This document shows positions 18,396 to 28,800 of a DNA stretch of 64,000 nt, piece by piece. Position numbers and translations under genes: made by a program. Origin of the DNA: Flavobacterium lipolyticum (GTDB taxonomy: Bacteria > Bacteroidota > Bacteroidia > Flavobacteriales > Flavobacteriaceae); contig NZ_JAJJMN010000001.1 of NCBI RefSeq assembly GCF_020905335.1, positions 3,224,001-3,288,000 on the forward strand, given 5' to 3'. Each line of letters opens with the position of its first letter. The first letter of the stretch is position 1. Below the pieces are notes generated by a model. That model had not been told where the DNA came from. It was given only the letters and a program-made list of their open reading frames with translations, and made no database searches.

Positions 18396-19157
18396 ATGGA
18401 TGATCGTTATTCAAAGAATAAACTTTATCTAAGCGATGAAGAACAAGAGATTATAAAAGATTTTCCGATTTTGCTGGCTGGAAGTGGTATTGGAAGCGTA
18501 ATCGCGGAATGTGCGTTGCGTTTTGGTTTTGAAAAAATCACTATTGTAGACGGTGACCAGGTAGAACGGTCTAATTTGAGCAGACAGAACTATACAGAAG
18601 ATGATATCAATTTGAACAAGGTAGACGCTTTGGCAAGACGATTGAAATCGATTAATAAAAATGCAGAAATTAATTGTATCGATTTTTTCCTGACTGTCGA
18701 AAACATAGGAGATCATATTAAAGGTCACAAAGCGGCAATCAATACGCTTGATTTTTCTTCTCCTGTACCGTTAATATTTGATACCGCTTGTCAAAAGTTA
18801 GACATTCCGGTGCTGCATCCTTACAATATAGGATGGGGAAGTCTGGTAACTGTTATTGCCAGAGATGGTCTTCTTTTAAATGCATTGGCAAATGGGGAGG
18901 AAGAATTTAATGAAGCTACCATGATGGAATATGCTTCAAGTTATTTGAGATTTTGGGGAAATCCACAAAAATGGATGGACAGTATAATCGAAAAGTACAA
19001 AATCGAAAAAGGCTGTCAGTCACCGCCGCAAATGGCCATTGCATCGTGGTCGGTAGCAGCTTTATGTACTCATCTGCTTTTTAATATTGCAACGGGTAAA
19101 AAGTTCAAAAAATTCCCTGAGTTTTATTTGTCTGCAATTATTGATGAAGATTTGTAG
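18396..19157 (+). CDS. ThiF/MoeB/E1-like adenylyltransferase
   Basis: A 253-residue ThiF-fold protein. Seen: the nucleotide-binding GSGIGS loop (29-34), the acidic/Arg-binding segment VDGDQVERSNLSRQNY (51-66), the conserved Lys of NKVDA (75) and an NTLD segment (Asp about 119). This family activates carboxylates, typically protein or peptide C-termini, as acyl-adenylates (ThiF, MoeB, ubiquitin E1, MccB of microcin C7). I see no zinc-binding CxxC pairs and no rhodanese domain, and there is no small ubiquitin-like partner nearby. It stands alone between the two halves of the NRPS region with its own likely promoter. It may modify the peptide or a partner, or be unrelated cargo. The fold is secure; the role is unknown. 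Confidence 0.8.
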   Translation: MDDRYSKNKLYLSDEEQEIIKDFPILLAGSGIGSVIAECALRFGFEKITIVDGDQVERSNLSRQNYTEDDINLNKVDALARRLKSINKNAEINCIDFFLTVENIGDHIKGHKAAINTLDFSSPVPLIFDTACQKLDIPVLHPYNIGWGSLVTVIARDGLLLNALANGEEEFNEATMMEYASSYLRFWGNPQKWMDSIIEKYKIEKGCQSPPQMAIASWSVAALCTHLLFNIATGKKFKKFPEFYLSAIIDEDL

Positions 19158-19164
19158 GATTCTA

Positions 19165-19577
19165 AAGAGTGAAGAGTGAAGAGTGATGAGTGAAGAGTGA
19201 TGAGTGAAGAGTGAAGAGTGAAGAGTGAAGAGTGAAGAGTGAAGAGTGAAGAGTGAAGAGTGAAGAGTGAAGAGTGAAGAGTGAAGAGTGAAGAGTGAAG
19301 AGTGAAGAGTGAAGAGTAAAGAGTAAAGAGTAAACAGTAAAGAGTAAAGAGTAAAGAGTAAAGAGTAAAGAGTAAAGAGTAAAGAGTAAAGAGTAAAGAG
19401 TAAAGAGTAAAGAGTAAAGAGTAAAGAGTAAAGAGTAAAGAGTAAAGAGTAAAGAGTAAAGAGTAAAGAGTAAAGAGTGAAGAGTAAAGAGTAAAGAGTA
19501 AAGAGTAAAGAGTAAAGAGTAAAGAGTAAAGAGTAAAGAGTAAAGAGTAAAGAGTAAAGAGTAAAGAGTAAAGAGTG
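19165..19577. repeat. 59-copy 7-bp tandem repeat (AAGAGTG/AAGAGTA)
   Basis: 413 bp is exactly 59 heptamers. The left part (about 22 units) is mainly AAGAGTG with two ATGAGTG variants; the right part is mainly AAGAGTA with one AAACAGT-type variant and isolated AAGAGTG units. It begins 7 bp after the ThiF-like stop codon. The long open frame on the minus strand across it (LFTLYSL repeated) is an artefact of the repeat. The regular 7-bp period suggests slippage-driven expansion, so copy number is probably variable between strains. Confidence 0.95.
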
Positions 19578-19583
19578 TCTTAT

Positions 19584-19686
19584 AGAAACACATTCTTCTA
19601 TTATAATGCTTTGTGCTTTATTAAAAGTGAAACGTCTTAATTTCAGTTAGAAAAGCTATGTTTCTATGTGTTTAATAATCGTCACA
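19584..19686. repeat. 103-bp direct repeat, copy 1
   Basis: Starts AGAAACACATTC and ends AATAATCGTCACA. It aligns gap-free with 19796-19898 with roughly ten mismatches. No open frame runs through it. It contains the CTATGTTTCTATGTG element that recurs across this spacer. Confidence 0.8.
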
Positions 19687-19795
19687 GTAAAAAAGCCTGT
19701 TTATCCGATCGATAACGAACAGGTGAAGCAATTTGCGTGAAAAATATTTAACAGATAGAAACATAGGTTTTTATGTGCAGAAAAGAATATCTAAA

Positions 19796-19898
19796 AGAAA
19801 TACATTCCTCTACTATAACGCTCTGTGTTTTATTAAAAGTGAAACGCCTTAATTTCAGTTAGAAAAGCTATGTATCTATGTGTTTAATAATCGCCACA
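19796..19898. repeat. 103-bp direct repeat, copy 2
   Basis: Second copy of the element at 19584-19686, separated from it by 109 bp. The spacer 19578-20112 holds no gene I can support. Confidence 0.8.
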
Positions 19899-19954
19899 GA
19901 TTAACGGATTAAAAAGATTATAAAACTTGTGCAATCTGCATGAAAAATGATTTT

Positions 19955-20007
19955 ACACATAGAGACATAGTTTCTTTAAAGGTAAGAAAATCTATGTCTC
20001 TATGTGT
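19955..20007. repeat. 16-bp perfect inverted repeat
   Basis: ACACATAGAGACATAG (19955-19970) and its exact complement CTATGTCTCTATGTGT (19992-20007) flank a 21-nt loop; allowing one bulge, the stem extends to 20 bp with TTTT/AAAA at its base. Half-copies (CATAGAAACATAG and similar) occur at about 19754, 20077 and inside the 103-bp repeats. It may be a REP-like family or a weak bidirectional terminator between convergent genes. Confidence 0.65.
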
Positions 20008-20112
20008 TAAAACAATACTTCAACAAAGAGCCAACAGCTAAGAAATCTGCAAGATCTGCGTGAAGATACTCAACGCATAGAAACATAGTTTTTTATAAGG
20101 AATAAAAGAATA

Positions 20113-20871
20113 TTAAATCAGTTTATTACTGGTGGCATAAGCGATGGCCTCAGCAATATTTCCTACCCCCAGTTTGGTGAACAACTTTCTCTTGTGAAAT
20201 TTAATTGTATCAGCCGATACAAACATACTTTCAGCCATGTTGGCAATGGTAAAACCCCTGATAGAATACTGCAAAACCTCCTTCTCACGGCTGGTCAGTT
20301 CTATCTTTTTCAGCACCTTCCAAAAGCCTCCCTCAAGGTCATAGCTGAAGATCTTATTTTCCCCTTTTTTATAAATTTTAATATTCCCCGACTGCAATTC
20401 AGAAGAAAGCGAGATAATACAAATCGATTTCCAGATTTTACCGTCATTGGTCAGGAAAACAGGAGTCAGTTTTTGATTCACCAAAAAAGTTTTTCCATTG
20501 GGATTTTTTAAGCGGAAGTCATAGGAAATGGTATGATTCAGGCGTTCTTCTACAGGAATGTTTTGATAAAAGTCAAAACCTATGGTATTGATCTTTAGTA
20601 ATAAATCGAGATCTTCTTTGACTACATACTTAAAATAAAAGGCATATCCGAGTTCCTGAACCTCAGCCGGGGTGTGATCACACAAGAATAATGGATTTTC
20701 GGACACATATTCAAACCCCTTTTTTTCGTAATCAATAATATAAATACTGCTGTAAGTTGTTCTGGCAAATGCTTTGACCAGTTCTAAATAATCTCCCAGT
20801 CTGCCTTTTTCATCTTCAGAGATCTTTTGAACGGTGTTGTTTGAGGAAAAAAAGTCGTTTTCAATTACCAT
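20113..20871 (-). CDS. PAS-LuxR family transcriptional regulator
   Basis: A 252-residue protein on the minus strand. The C-terminal about 65 residues are a LuxR/FixJ-type helix-turn-helix: LTSREKEVLQYSIRGFTIAN, then SADTIKFHKRKLFTKLGV, ending in TSNKLI. The N-terminal part (about 30-150) looks like a PAS sensor domain of the kind found in many Bacteroidota LuxR proteins. There is no receiver Asp and no obvious autoinducer-binding domain. It is transcribed divergently from the GNAT-like gene, with a 32-bp palindrome between them. It is a reasonable candidate pathway regulator for the NRPS cluster; its ligand is unknown. Confidence 0.85.
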   Translation of the reverse strand: MVIENDFFSSNNTVQKISEDEKGRLGDYLELVKAFARTTYSSIYIIDYEKKGFEYVSENPLFLCDHTPAEVQELGYAFYFKYVVKEDLDLLLKINTIGFDFYQNIPVEERLNHTISYDFRLKNPNGKTFLVNQKLTPVFLTNDGKIWKSICIISLSSELQSGNIKIYKKGENKIFSYDLEGGFWKVLKKIELTSREKEVLQYSIRGFTIANMAESMFVSADTIKFHKRKLFTKLGVGNIAEAIAYATSNKLI

Positions 20872-21017
20872 ATTTTAATAGTTTTTTAACAGGTTGTGAA
20901 TATAGGAAAAATTGGAGATATGATGTTAAAATAATTTTATTTCTATACGAATTTAACTTCATTTCAATAAAAATGATATTTGGTTTTTTGGCCGCTTTTT
21001 TTCTTCTTAAATTCGTT

Positions 21018-21049
21018 ATCAAAAACTACACTTAAGGGTGGTTTTTGAT
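21018..21049. promoter_or_regulatory. 32-bp near-perfect palindrome in divergent promoter region
   Basis: ATCAAAAACTAC at 21018-21029 pairs with GTGGTTTTTGAT at 21038-21049 with one mismatch, around a central CTTAAG. It lies between the divergent LuxR-type and GNAT-like genes, so it is more likely an operator than a terminator. Confidence 0.5.
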
Positions 21050-21124
21050 TAAAATACTGTGAACTAGTATTTTGTGTAATAGGAAGCGTAAATTGTGGTG
21101 ATAGTTTTGGAGAAAACAAATACT

Positions 21125-21811
21125 ATGAAACTCGCCAAAAACCACCACACAGAAATGAATCAAAATGACATCTTCCGTATGTCAAAATTTGTAGTCACAG
21201 AAAACTTCAATCACCACTCTAATGAAGTTTTTCCAAGCCACTATCAAAAAGATATTGATGCCGTTTACAAAGAAGAAATGAACTTCCTTGAAAACTCCAA
21301 AATATTCGCATTCAAAAACGAACTGGGAGACTTTACCGGAACCATCAGAGTTCTAAAATGGGACTTCATTACCCCGCTTCCCATTCAAAAAATGTTTGGT
21401 ATCAACCCTTTCTTATGTGCAGAAGGAGATGCCATCAATGAAATCTGGCACATTGGACGTTTTGCCATCAAAAAAGGTGTTCGTGATGTTAACCTTCTAA
21501 AAAAACTATTGGTTTGTGCCATTGCACCGGTTTGCAAACACGAAGACAATATGGCCTTTGCTGAAATCGATGCCAAACTGCTTCGCGTGCTAACCCTAAT
21601 GGGCATCAAAGCAAAAATTGTGGGCAAATCAATTGAATACCTGGGATCAGAAACCATTCCTGTATCGATGTCCTATAATGGGCTTATTGCTTTCTATAAC
21701 GAGAACAAACATTTGGTTACACCGGAAGATTTTGAGCTTTCGTCTGTAAAAGATAAACTACCCAATAAGGTAGTATTTAAGGCTAACCAATTGAACTACA
21801 CTTTGGTGTAG
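21125..21811 (+). CDS. GNAT-fold acyltransferase, autoinducer-synthase/FeeM-like
   Basis: About 228 residues from the ATG at 21125; an in-frame GTG at 21095 would add ten residues (MVIVLEKTNT) and is less convincing. The central part (EIWHIGRFAIKKGV, then a helix LLKKLLVCAIAPVC, AEIDAKLLRVLTLMGIKA, YLGSETIPVSM) has the layout of N-acyl-homoserine-lactone synthases and FeeM-type N-acyl amino acid synthases: a conserved E..RF segment, an AEID/LL..G segment and a terminal beta strand. I cannot assign a substrate. It lies next to the LuxR-type gene and before the second NRPS operon, so it may make a signal or supply an acyl group; both are inference. Confidence 0.6.
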   Translation: MKLAKNHHTEMNQNDIFRMSKFVVTENFNHHSNEVFPSHYQKDIDAVYKEEMNFLENSKIFAFKNELGDFTGTIRVLKWDFITPLPIQKMFGINPFLCAEGDAINEIWHIGRFAIKKGVRDVNLLKKLLVCAIAPVCKHEDNMAFAEIDAKLLRVLTLMGIKAKIVGKSIEYLGSETIPVSMSYNGLIAFYNENKHLVTPEDFELSSVKDKLPNKVVFKANQLNYTLV

Positions 21812-22062
21812 TAGAATTTGAAAACCTGTATTGTAAATTTACTTCAGTAAAAATAAGTAGTTGTATTAGCAGCTTTCAGATTTTTACAACACACTCGAAA
21901 GGAATCAAAAATTACCTTGAGAGTTCCAACAAAAACACGATTACCAAAATTACTTTCGAGTAAAAAAAGGTAAAGCTATTAAACCAAAAAACGTATCTAA
22001 AAAAAATAACCATGTGACTGGTAGTAGCGCAGCTATGTCCGGTGATGAAAAAACCAAATAAT

Positions 22063-22596
22063 ATGGATCGAAAAAAAGGTTGGCATGTTCTTTACGTAAA
22101 GTACAGACATGAAAGTAAAGTTTACAAAGAGCTAATGGAGAAAAAATTAGAAGCTTTTTTACCTATGGCCACCAGTATTAGAAAATGGAGTGACCGAACC
22201 AAGAAAATTGAAATTCCATTATTTCCGAGTTATGTTTTTGTAAACATCAAATCCAATAAAGACTTTCATGATGCATTAAATGTAGAGAGCGGCTGTTCGT
22301 ACTTGTCTTTCGGCAAAGAATATGGCAAAGTTTCCGAAGAAGAAATCGCTTATATCAGACTCTTCACCCAGGGGAAAGACATCACCGATGTTCAAGTCGA
22401 ATCGGCACTGCCAAAAATAGGCGATAAACTTAAAATCGAGCATGGTGAACTATCAGGTTTGGAATGTGAAGTTTTCAGAGTCGACAATCAGCACAGAATC
22501 AGTGTACGATTAAGTTCATTACGCCAGAATATCTCAGCCATAATACCATTGTCGTATTTATCCAATCCAGCAGAAAACGTCTTTGCTAAGGCGTAG
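22063..22596 (+). CDS. UpxY/RfaH-type NusG paralogue, transcription antiterminator
   Basis: About 178 residues: an N-terminal NGN domain (GWHVLYVKYRHESKV, FLPMATSIRKW, IPLFPSYVFVNI) and a C-terminal KOW domain (IGDKLKIEHGELSGLECEVFRVD). This is the architecture of specialised NusG paralogues (UpxY, RfaH, LoaP), which ride RNA polymerase through long operons. Starts at 22042 (GTG) and 22045 (ATG) are also in frame; I prefer 22063 because it is preceded by A-rich sequence and places the Trp seven residues in, as in the family. It lies directly before 27 kb of NRPS/PKS genes and its stop is followed by a structured leader, which suggests that it promotes full-length transcription of this operon. 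Confidence 0.88.
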   Translation: MDRKKGWHVLYVKYRHESKVYKELMEKKLEAFLPMATSIRKWSDRTKKIEIPLFPSYVFVNIKSNKDFHDALNVESGCSYLSFGKEYGKVSEEEIAYIRLFTQGKDITDVQVESALPKIGDKLKIEHGELSGLECEVFRVDNQHRISVRLSSLRQNISAIIPLSYLSNPAENVFAKA

Positions 22597-22618
22597 TCTT
22601 AGATTTTCTTTTCCATTA

Positions 22619-22779
22619 GATTATCGCCTCCTCTATAATGGAGCGAATCAATAAAGTGATTTTTGTACTTGCTATAAAGTGTAAAAGATCTCTTATTTCA
22701 ATCCTTTTTTACTACATCAAAATCTAGTTTTTACTACCTGGTAAAAACATCACAGCACATTGTCTTTTAGAACAATGTG
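22619..22779 (+). promoter_or_regulatory. Structured leader with three hairpins before the giant NRPS operon
   Basis: Three stem-loops lie between the antiterminator gene and the NRPS at 22857. (1) 22619-22649, a bulged stem ending GGAGCGAATC, followed by a short AATCA/TGATT stem and TTTTT. (2) 22727-22748, GTTTTTAC / GTAAAAAC with the loop TACCTG. (3) 22756-22779, CACATTGT / ACAATGTG with an 8-nt loop. They could be RNA pause or recruitment signals for the antiterminator; the second could equally be a DNA operator. The 260-bp gap holds no gene. Confidence 0.5.
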
Positions 22780-22856
22780 TTTGGTGTTATACATAGGTTA
22801 TTTTAAATATATCAGTTATTAATTCAAAAATAAAGCATTTAGAAAACACTATTACG

Positions 22857-25800
22857 ATGAAAGATATCAAATCAATAATTACCGGCTTATTCAATAAAGA
22901 AGTGCAAATTTTTCTTGATGATTCAAAAGAAAATTTAAGAGTAACAGGAAATACAGCAGCTCTTACTGCAGAGGATAAAAACGATATTTCAACCAATAAA
23001 GATCGTCTTATTGCCTTACTTAAAAGCAGTAAAAACAGTTCGAAGTTTAACTTTGAAGTAATTTCTTCTATCCCTGTATCAGAAAGTTATGAGCTATCCG
23101 CAGGACAGCGCCGTCTTTGGACTTTAAGTCAGTTTGAAGGTGGGTCAGCTGTATACAACATGCCTATGCATACAACTCTGAAAGGGAGTTATGATATCGA
23201 TTGTTTTCAAAAAGCAATAACAGCTACTATAGATCGTCATGAGATCTTACGTACGATTTTCAAGATGGAGGAGAATGGTGAGGTTAGACAATATGTACAG
23301 CCAACAGTGGCGGTAAATTTTGAGTTATCTTATGTTGATTTCAGAAATACTGTTGATACTCCAGCCAGTGTATCCCGCTACATCAGGGAAGATTCATCTG
23401 TAGCCTTTGATTTAGAAAAAGGCCCTTTATTTCGCGTAAGTTTGTTACAGACAGATGAAGAGACTTATGTTTTTTATTACAACATGCATCATATTATTGG
23501 TGATGGCTGGTCTATGAATGTATTAGCAAAAGATGTTTTTGCATTTTATGATTCTTTTGTAAATAATACTGCTCCGGCTCTTGCACCTCTTGCCATTCAA
23601 TATAAAGATTATGCAAACTGGCAAGCGGTACAATTAGAGACTGAAAAGGCAGGCATTGATAAAGCATACTGGTTAGAGCGTCTTTCCGGAGATTTACCAG
23701 TTTTAGATCTTCCTTCAGAGGGAATGAGACCTGCTGTTAAAACCCATAACGGGCACCACCTTAAATCGTTTATTTCTAAAGAAAATACGGAAGACATCAA
23801 ACGTTTTACAGAAGAGAAAAGAGGAAGTATCTTTATTAGCCTGCTGGCAACTTTGAATGTTCTTTTGCATAAATATACATCCAATACAAATATTATTATA
23901 GGAAGTCCGGTTGCAGGACGTGATCACGCTGATTTAACAGATCAGATAGGGTTTTATGTCAATACCTTAGCCTTGCATAATGTTGTAAATCCGCAAGAGA
24001 GTTTTGCAGCATTTTACAATCAGATAAAAGAAGATACTTTAACATCATTTGAGCATCAGATGTATCCTTTTGATCGTTTGATAGAAGATTTGAATAGTAA
24101 GCGTGATATCAGCCGCAATGCGATTTTTGATGCGATGCTAACCGTTCAAAATTCAGAAGCATCTTTAGCTGATGGAGTAATTTCAATTGATGATTTTGAT
24201 ACAATAAGAGACCTCGGAGCTACGATGGCTAAGTTTGATCTACAATTTACTTTTACCGAAGCAGCCGACCATATTTCTTTTGACATTATCTATAATTCTG
24301 ATGTATATGAAACAGAGATGATAAAAAGATTGATGACGCATTATAAGCAATTGCTAAATGTGGTATTTACAAATCCTAATGAAGAGATAAAGAAAATACA
24401 ATATTTAACACAGGAAGAGCAGCATCAACTGTTGTATGATTTTAATGCAACCAACGTTTTGTATCCCGGTGATAAAACGGTTGTGCAGCTGTTCCAGGAG
24501 CAAGTAGCGCAACGAGCGAATGCAACAGCAGTGGTATTTGAAGACCAAAAGCTTACTTATCAGGAGTTAGATGTGTTGTCCAATCAGTTTGCTCATTTTC
24601 TACAATCAGAGTACCATATTCAAGCTGCCGATATGGTAGGTTTAGAACTGGATCGCAATGAGTGGTTTTTGGTGTCCATGTTTGGAATTCTTAAACTTGG
24701 AGCCGTATATGTTCCAATAAATCCGGAATTTGCTTCGGAGAAAATTTCGTTTATTAAAGAAGATGCAAACTGTAAAGTAAGTATAAATGATAGCATTTTA
24801 CAGACTTTCAGACAAACAGCCAATCGATATGAAACCAGTTATGAAGTAGAGAATTTACAACCGGATTCGGCTGTATATGTGATGTATACGTCAGGTTCTA
24901 CGGGAGTTCCAAAAGGAGTTGTAATTGAACAGAAATCAATTGTCAGATTAGTAAAAAATACAAATTATATTGACATAAGTGAAAATGACAGAATCTTAGG
25001 ACTGTCGAACTTTTCATTTGACGGAGCGACTTTTGATATCTATATGCCTCTTTTAAACGGAGGGACTCTTGTAATCGCGGCAAAGGATATCTTTTTAGAT
25101 TTGGATAAGTTTGATGCTCTGATAGAATCGGAAAAAATTGATAGTTTCTTTTTAACGACAGCGTTTTTTAATACCCTGGTCGATTCTAAATTGAATTCAT
25201 TAAAAAAGTTAAAATGCATATTATTTGGGGGTGAGCAGGTTTCTGTAAAACACGTAGCGAAGTTTAAAGAACTGTATCCGAAAGTGAATCTTCATCATGT
25301 ATACGGGCCAACAGAAAATACTACTTTTTCGACCTATCACGAAATTAAAGAGGTGAGAAAAAATCAGCGAACTATTCCTATAGGAGCTCCAATAGCAAAT
25401 AGTACGGCTTATATCTTAGACAGTCATAATGCATTAGTACCTATTGGCGTTTCGGGAGAGATTTGTGTGGGAGGCGATGGATTGGCGAAAGAGTATTTAA
25501 ATCAGGGTGTACTAACAGAAGAGAAATTTATCGCACATCCGTTTATTCCTGGAAAACTGATTTACAAAACAGGAGATATTGGAAAATGGCTGCCAGACGG
25601 AAATATTGAATTTATCGGCCGAAAAGACAATCAGGTAAAAATACGAGGCCATAGAATCGAATTGGGTGAGGTAGAAAATGCGCTGTTAAAACAATCAGAA
25701 ATAGAGGATGCCTTAGTTTTAGCACTTGAAAACAAAAACGGAGAAAAAGAAATAGTAGCTTACGTGGTTACCTCAGAAAACTATAATGTTGTGACATTAA

Positions 25801-28800
25801 GGAAGGCATTAAAAGAAATTATTTCTGATTATATGATTCCGTCTTATTTTATTCAACTGGAAAGTTTTCCTTTAAATTCGAATGGTAAAGTCGATAAAAA
25901 AGCATTACCTGCAGTAAACAGCAGTGATTTTGTTCAGCAGGAATATGTAGCACCTGTTACCAAAGTAGAAGAACTTTTAGTTGAAATCTGGCAGGATTTA
26001 TTAAAAATCGAGCGAGTAGGAGTGACAGATGTTTTCTTTGAATTAGGAGGACATTCTTTGTTAGCTGTCCGTTTGTTGTCGGCTATTAAAAATGCGCTGA
26101 ATGTTTCGGTGACTGTAAGTGACATATTCAATAATTCAACTATTTCGGCTTTAGCCTCTTTTATAGAAAGTAAGGACAATACAGCCGCACTTCCCTTGGT
26201 AACCAAACAAGAGTTACCTGCAGATATTCCGTTGTCATATGCTCAGGAGCGTTTATGGTTTATTGATAAATTAAAAGGGAGCGAGCATTATCATATGCCG
26301 GTCTTGCTAAACTTAAAAGGAGATCTTAAAATAGACTTTCTTTCTCAGGCACTAAAAACAATTGTAGAACGTCACGAGACGTTGCGTACCTTTTTTGTAG
26401 AAAAAGAAGGTGTGGCATATCAGGCTGTACAATCCTCAGATCGTTGGGAATTGAATATTGTTTCAGGAATTTTAGATTCTAAGAAATTTATTGCCGAAGA
26501 AATCAACCAACCATTTGATTTATCAAAAGATTATATGCTGCGTGCTACAATTATTAAAGTATCAGATGAAGAACATATTTTAGTATTGGTACGTCATCAT
26601 ATTGCAACCGATGGCTGGTCTGAATCCCTTATTGTTAAGGAATTTAAAGAGCTTTATGCTTCGTATGCGTCAGGAAGAGAAGCCGATTTACCGGCGCTTA
26701 GTTTTCAATATACAGATTATTCGGTTTGGCAGCGTTCTGAGTTGTCTGGCGATGTTTTAGCAAAGAAATTAGATTATTGGGAGGCAAAACTAGGAGACGT
26801 AGCTCCTTCAGCACTGCCTACTGATTATCTTAGACCTGCTGTTCAAAGCAACCGTGGAGATTTCATCGGTTTAAAATTAGACAGCGACCGCAGCGAGGCA
26901 CTACGCACTTATGCAAAAGAGCAGGGAGTAACTTTATTCATGTTGCTATCGAGTATTTACAAAGTATTGTTATATCGTTACAGCGGACAGTCAGATATCT
27001 GTATCGGAACTACCGTTGCCAATCGTCCGCAGCAGGAATTAGAATCTATGATTGGATTCTTCGTGAATACTTTGGCTCTTCGAAGCGATTTATCCGGAAA
27101 CCCATCGTTCAATGAGTTGCTGAAATCGGTAAAACAAACCACTTTAGAAGCTTACGATCATATCGCTGTTCCGTTCGAAAAAGTAGTAGATCGTGTAGAA
27201 AAAACAAGAGATAAAAGCAGAAGTTCTTTATTTCAGGTATTGTTCGTTTTAAACAACAATCCGGGAGCAAAAGTAGCAGAATTCAGTGATATTACCATTG
27301 AACCGATGGCAATGAACTATGATATAGCGAAGTATGATCTAACGATTTTTGCTGAAGACGGACCTGAAGGAATCTCTTTTTCATTCAACTATTGCACTGA
27401 TCTTTTCAGCTCTTCTACGGTATCAGGATTAAGATCACATTACGAGAACTTATTAACAGCTGTCTTAGAAAACGGAACCTCATCAATAGGTGATTTGACG
27501 ATGTTAAACACAGAAGAAGAGCGGGCATTGGTAGTAGACTGTAATACCCCTGATTATTTATTATCAGGAGAAGGAACTGTATTGTCTCTTTTTGAAGCAC
27601 AGGCAGCTAAAACTCCGGATGCTATTGCATTTGTTTATAATGATAGCCGTATGACGTATAAAGAGCTGGATGAAGCCGCTACGAAATTAGCGTATTACTA
27701 TCAGCAGACTTACGATCTGAAAGAAAATGATTTGATGGGGATCATGATGGATACTTCGAACTGGTCTTTACTGGGAATCTTATCCATTTTAAAATCGGGA
27801 GCAGGTTATGTTCCAATTGATCTTTCTTTACCAAAAGAGCGTCAATTGTACATGGTACAGGAAGCCAATATAAAAGGTTTATTGATAGAATCCAGCAGTT
27901 TATTTGACGTAATTGACTTCTCAGTTCCGGTATTTTCTATTGATATTCAGTATGCCGATATCCAGGCACTTCCGCAGGATGTTACTTTTACATCATTGGC
28001 AACAGAGGATACTACAGCTTATGTCGTGTACACGTCAGGAACCACTGGTCAGCCAAAAGGAGTTCAGGTGAGTCATAAGAATTTGGTAGATTATTACGAA
28101 GGATTGGAAGCTAAGATTTCGATCAGTGCCAACAAAAGTTTCGGATTAATGTCTTCACTTTCTGCCGATTTAGGAAATACTGTATTGTACGGTTCTTTGT
28201 TAAGCGGAGGATGTCTGCACTTATTCAATAAAGAAACTTTAATGGATGGAGTGAAGCTACAAGCATATTTTAAGGCCAACTCAATAGACTGTATCAAAAT
28301 AGTGCCAAGTCACTGGCAGGCTTTACGCATCGATACCGATTTGTTGCTGCCGGCACGTACGATTATATTTGGAGGAGATGTACTTCCGGTATCCCATGTA
28401 AAAGAGATCGCAGCACAAGATCCAAATGTAACCATCGTGAACCACTACGGTCCTACCGAGAGTACGATTGGAAAATTAGTGCACAAAGTAGATCCTGCTT
28501 TTGATTATGTAACCATTCCGGTTGGTAAATTATTCTCAGACAGTGAAGCTTATATTGTCAGCAGCGATATGTCGTTATGTCCAATTGGAGTTTCGGGAGA
28601 GTTATTATTAGGAGGAGCAGGAATTTCAAAAGGATATTTGAATCGCGAAGATTTAACTCAGGAAAAATTTATCGCCAATCCATTTACAGCAGGTAAGAGC
28701 GCAGTTTTATACCGAACAGGAGACTTAGTTCGCAGAAATTCTTTAGGCGAGATTGAATTTTTAGGACGAGTAGACGATCAGGTTAAAATTCGAGGATACC

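Noticed and set aside
19165..19577. CRISPR array
   Set aside because: The repeats are contiguous 7-mers without spacers, and no cas genes are present.
19162..19593. 143-codon open frame on the minus strand with LFTLYSL repeats
   Set aside because: It is produced entirely by the 7-bp tandem repeat and has no other coding character.
20194..20511. 105-codon plus-strand frame
   Set aside because: Antisense shadow of the LuxR-type regulator.
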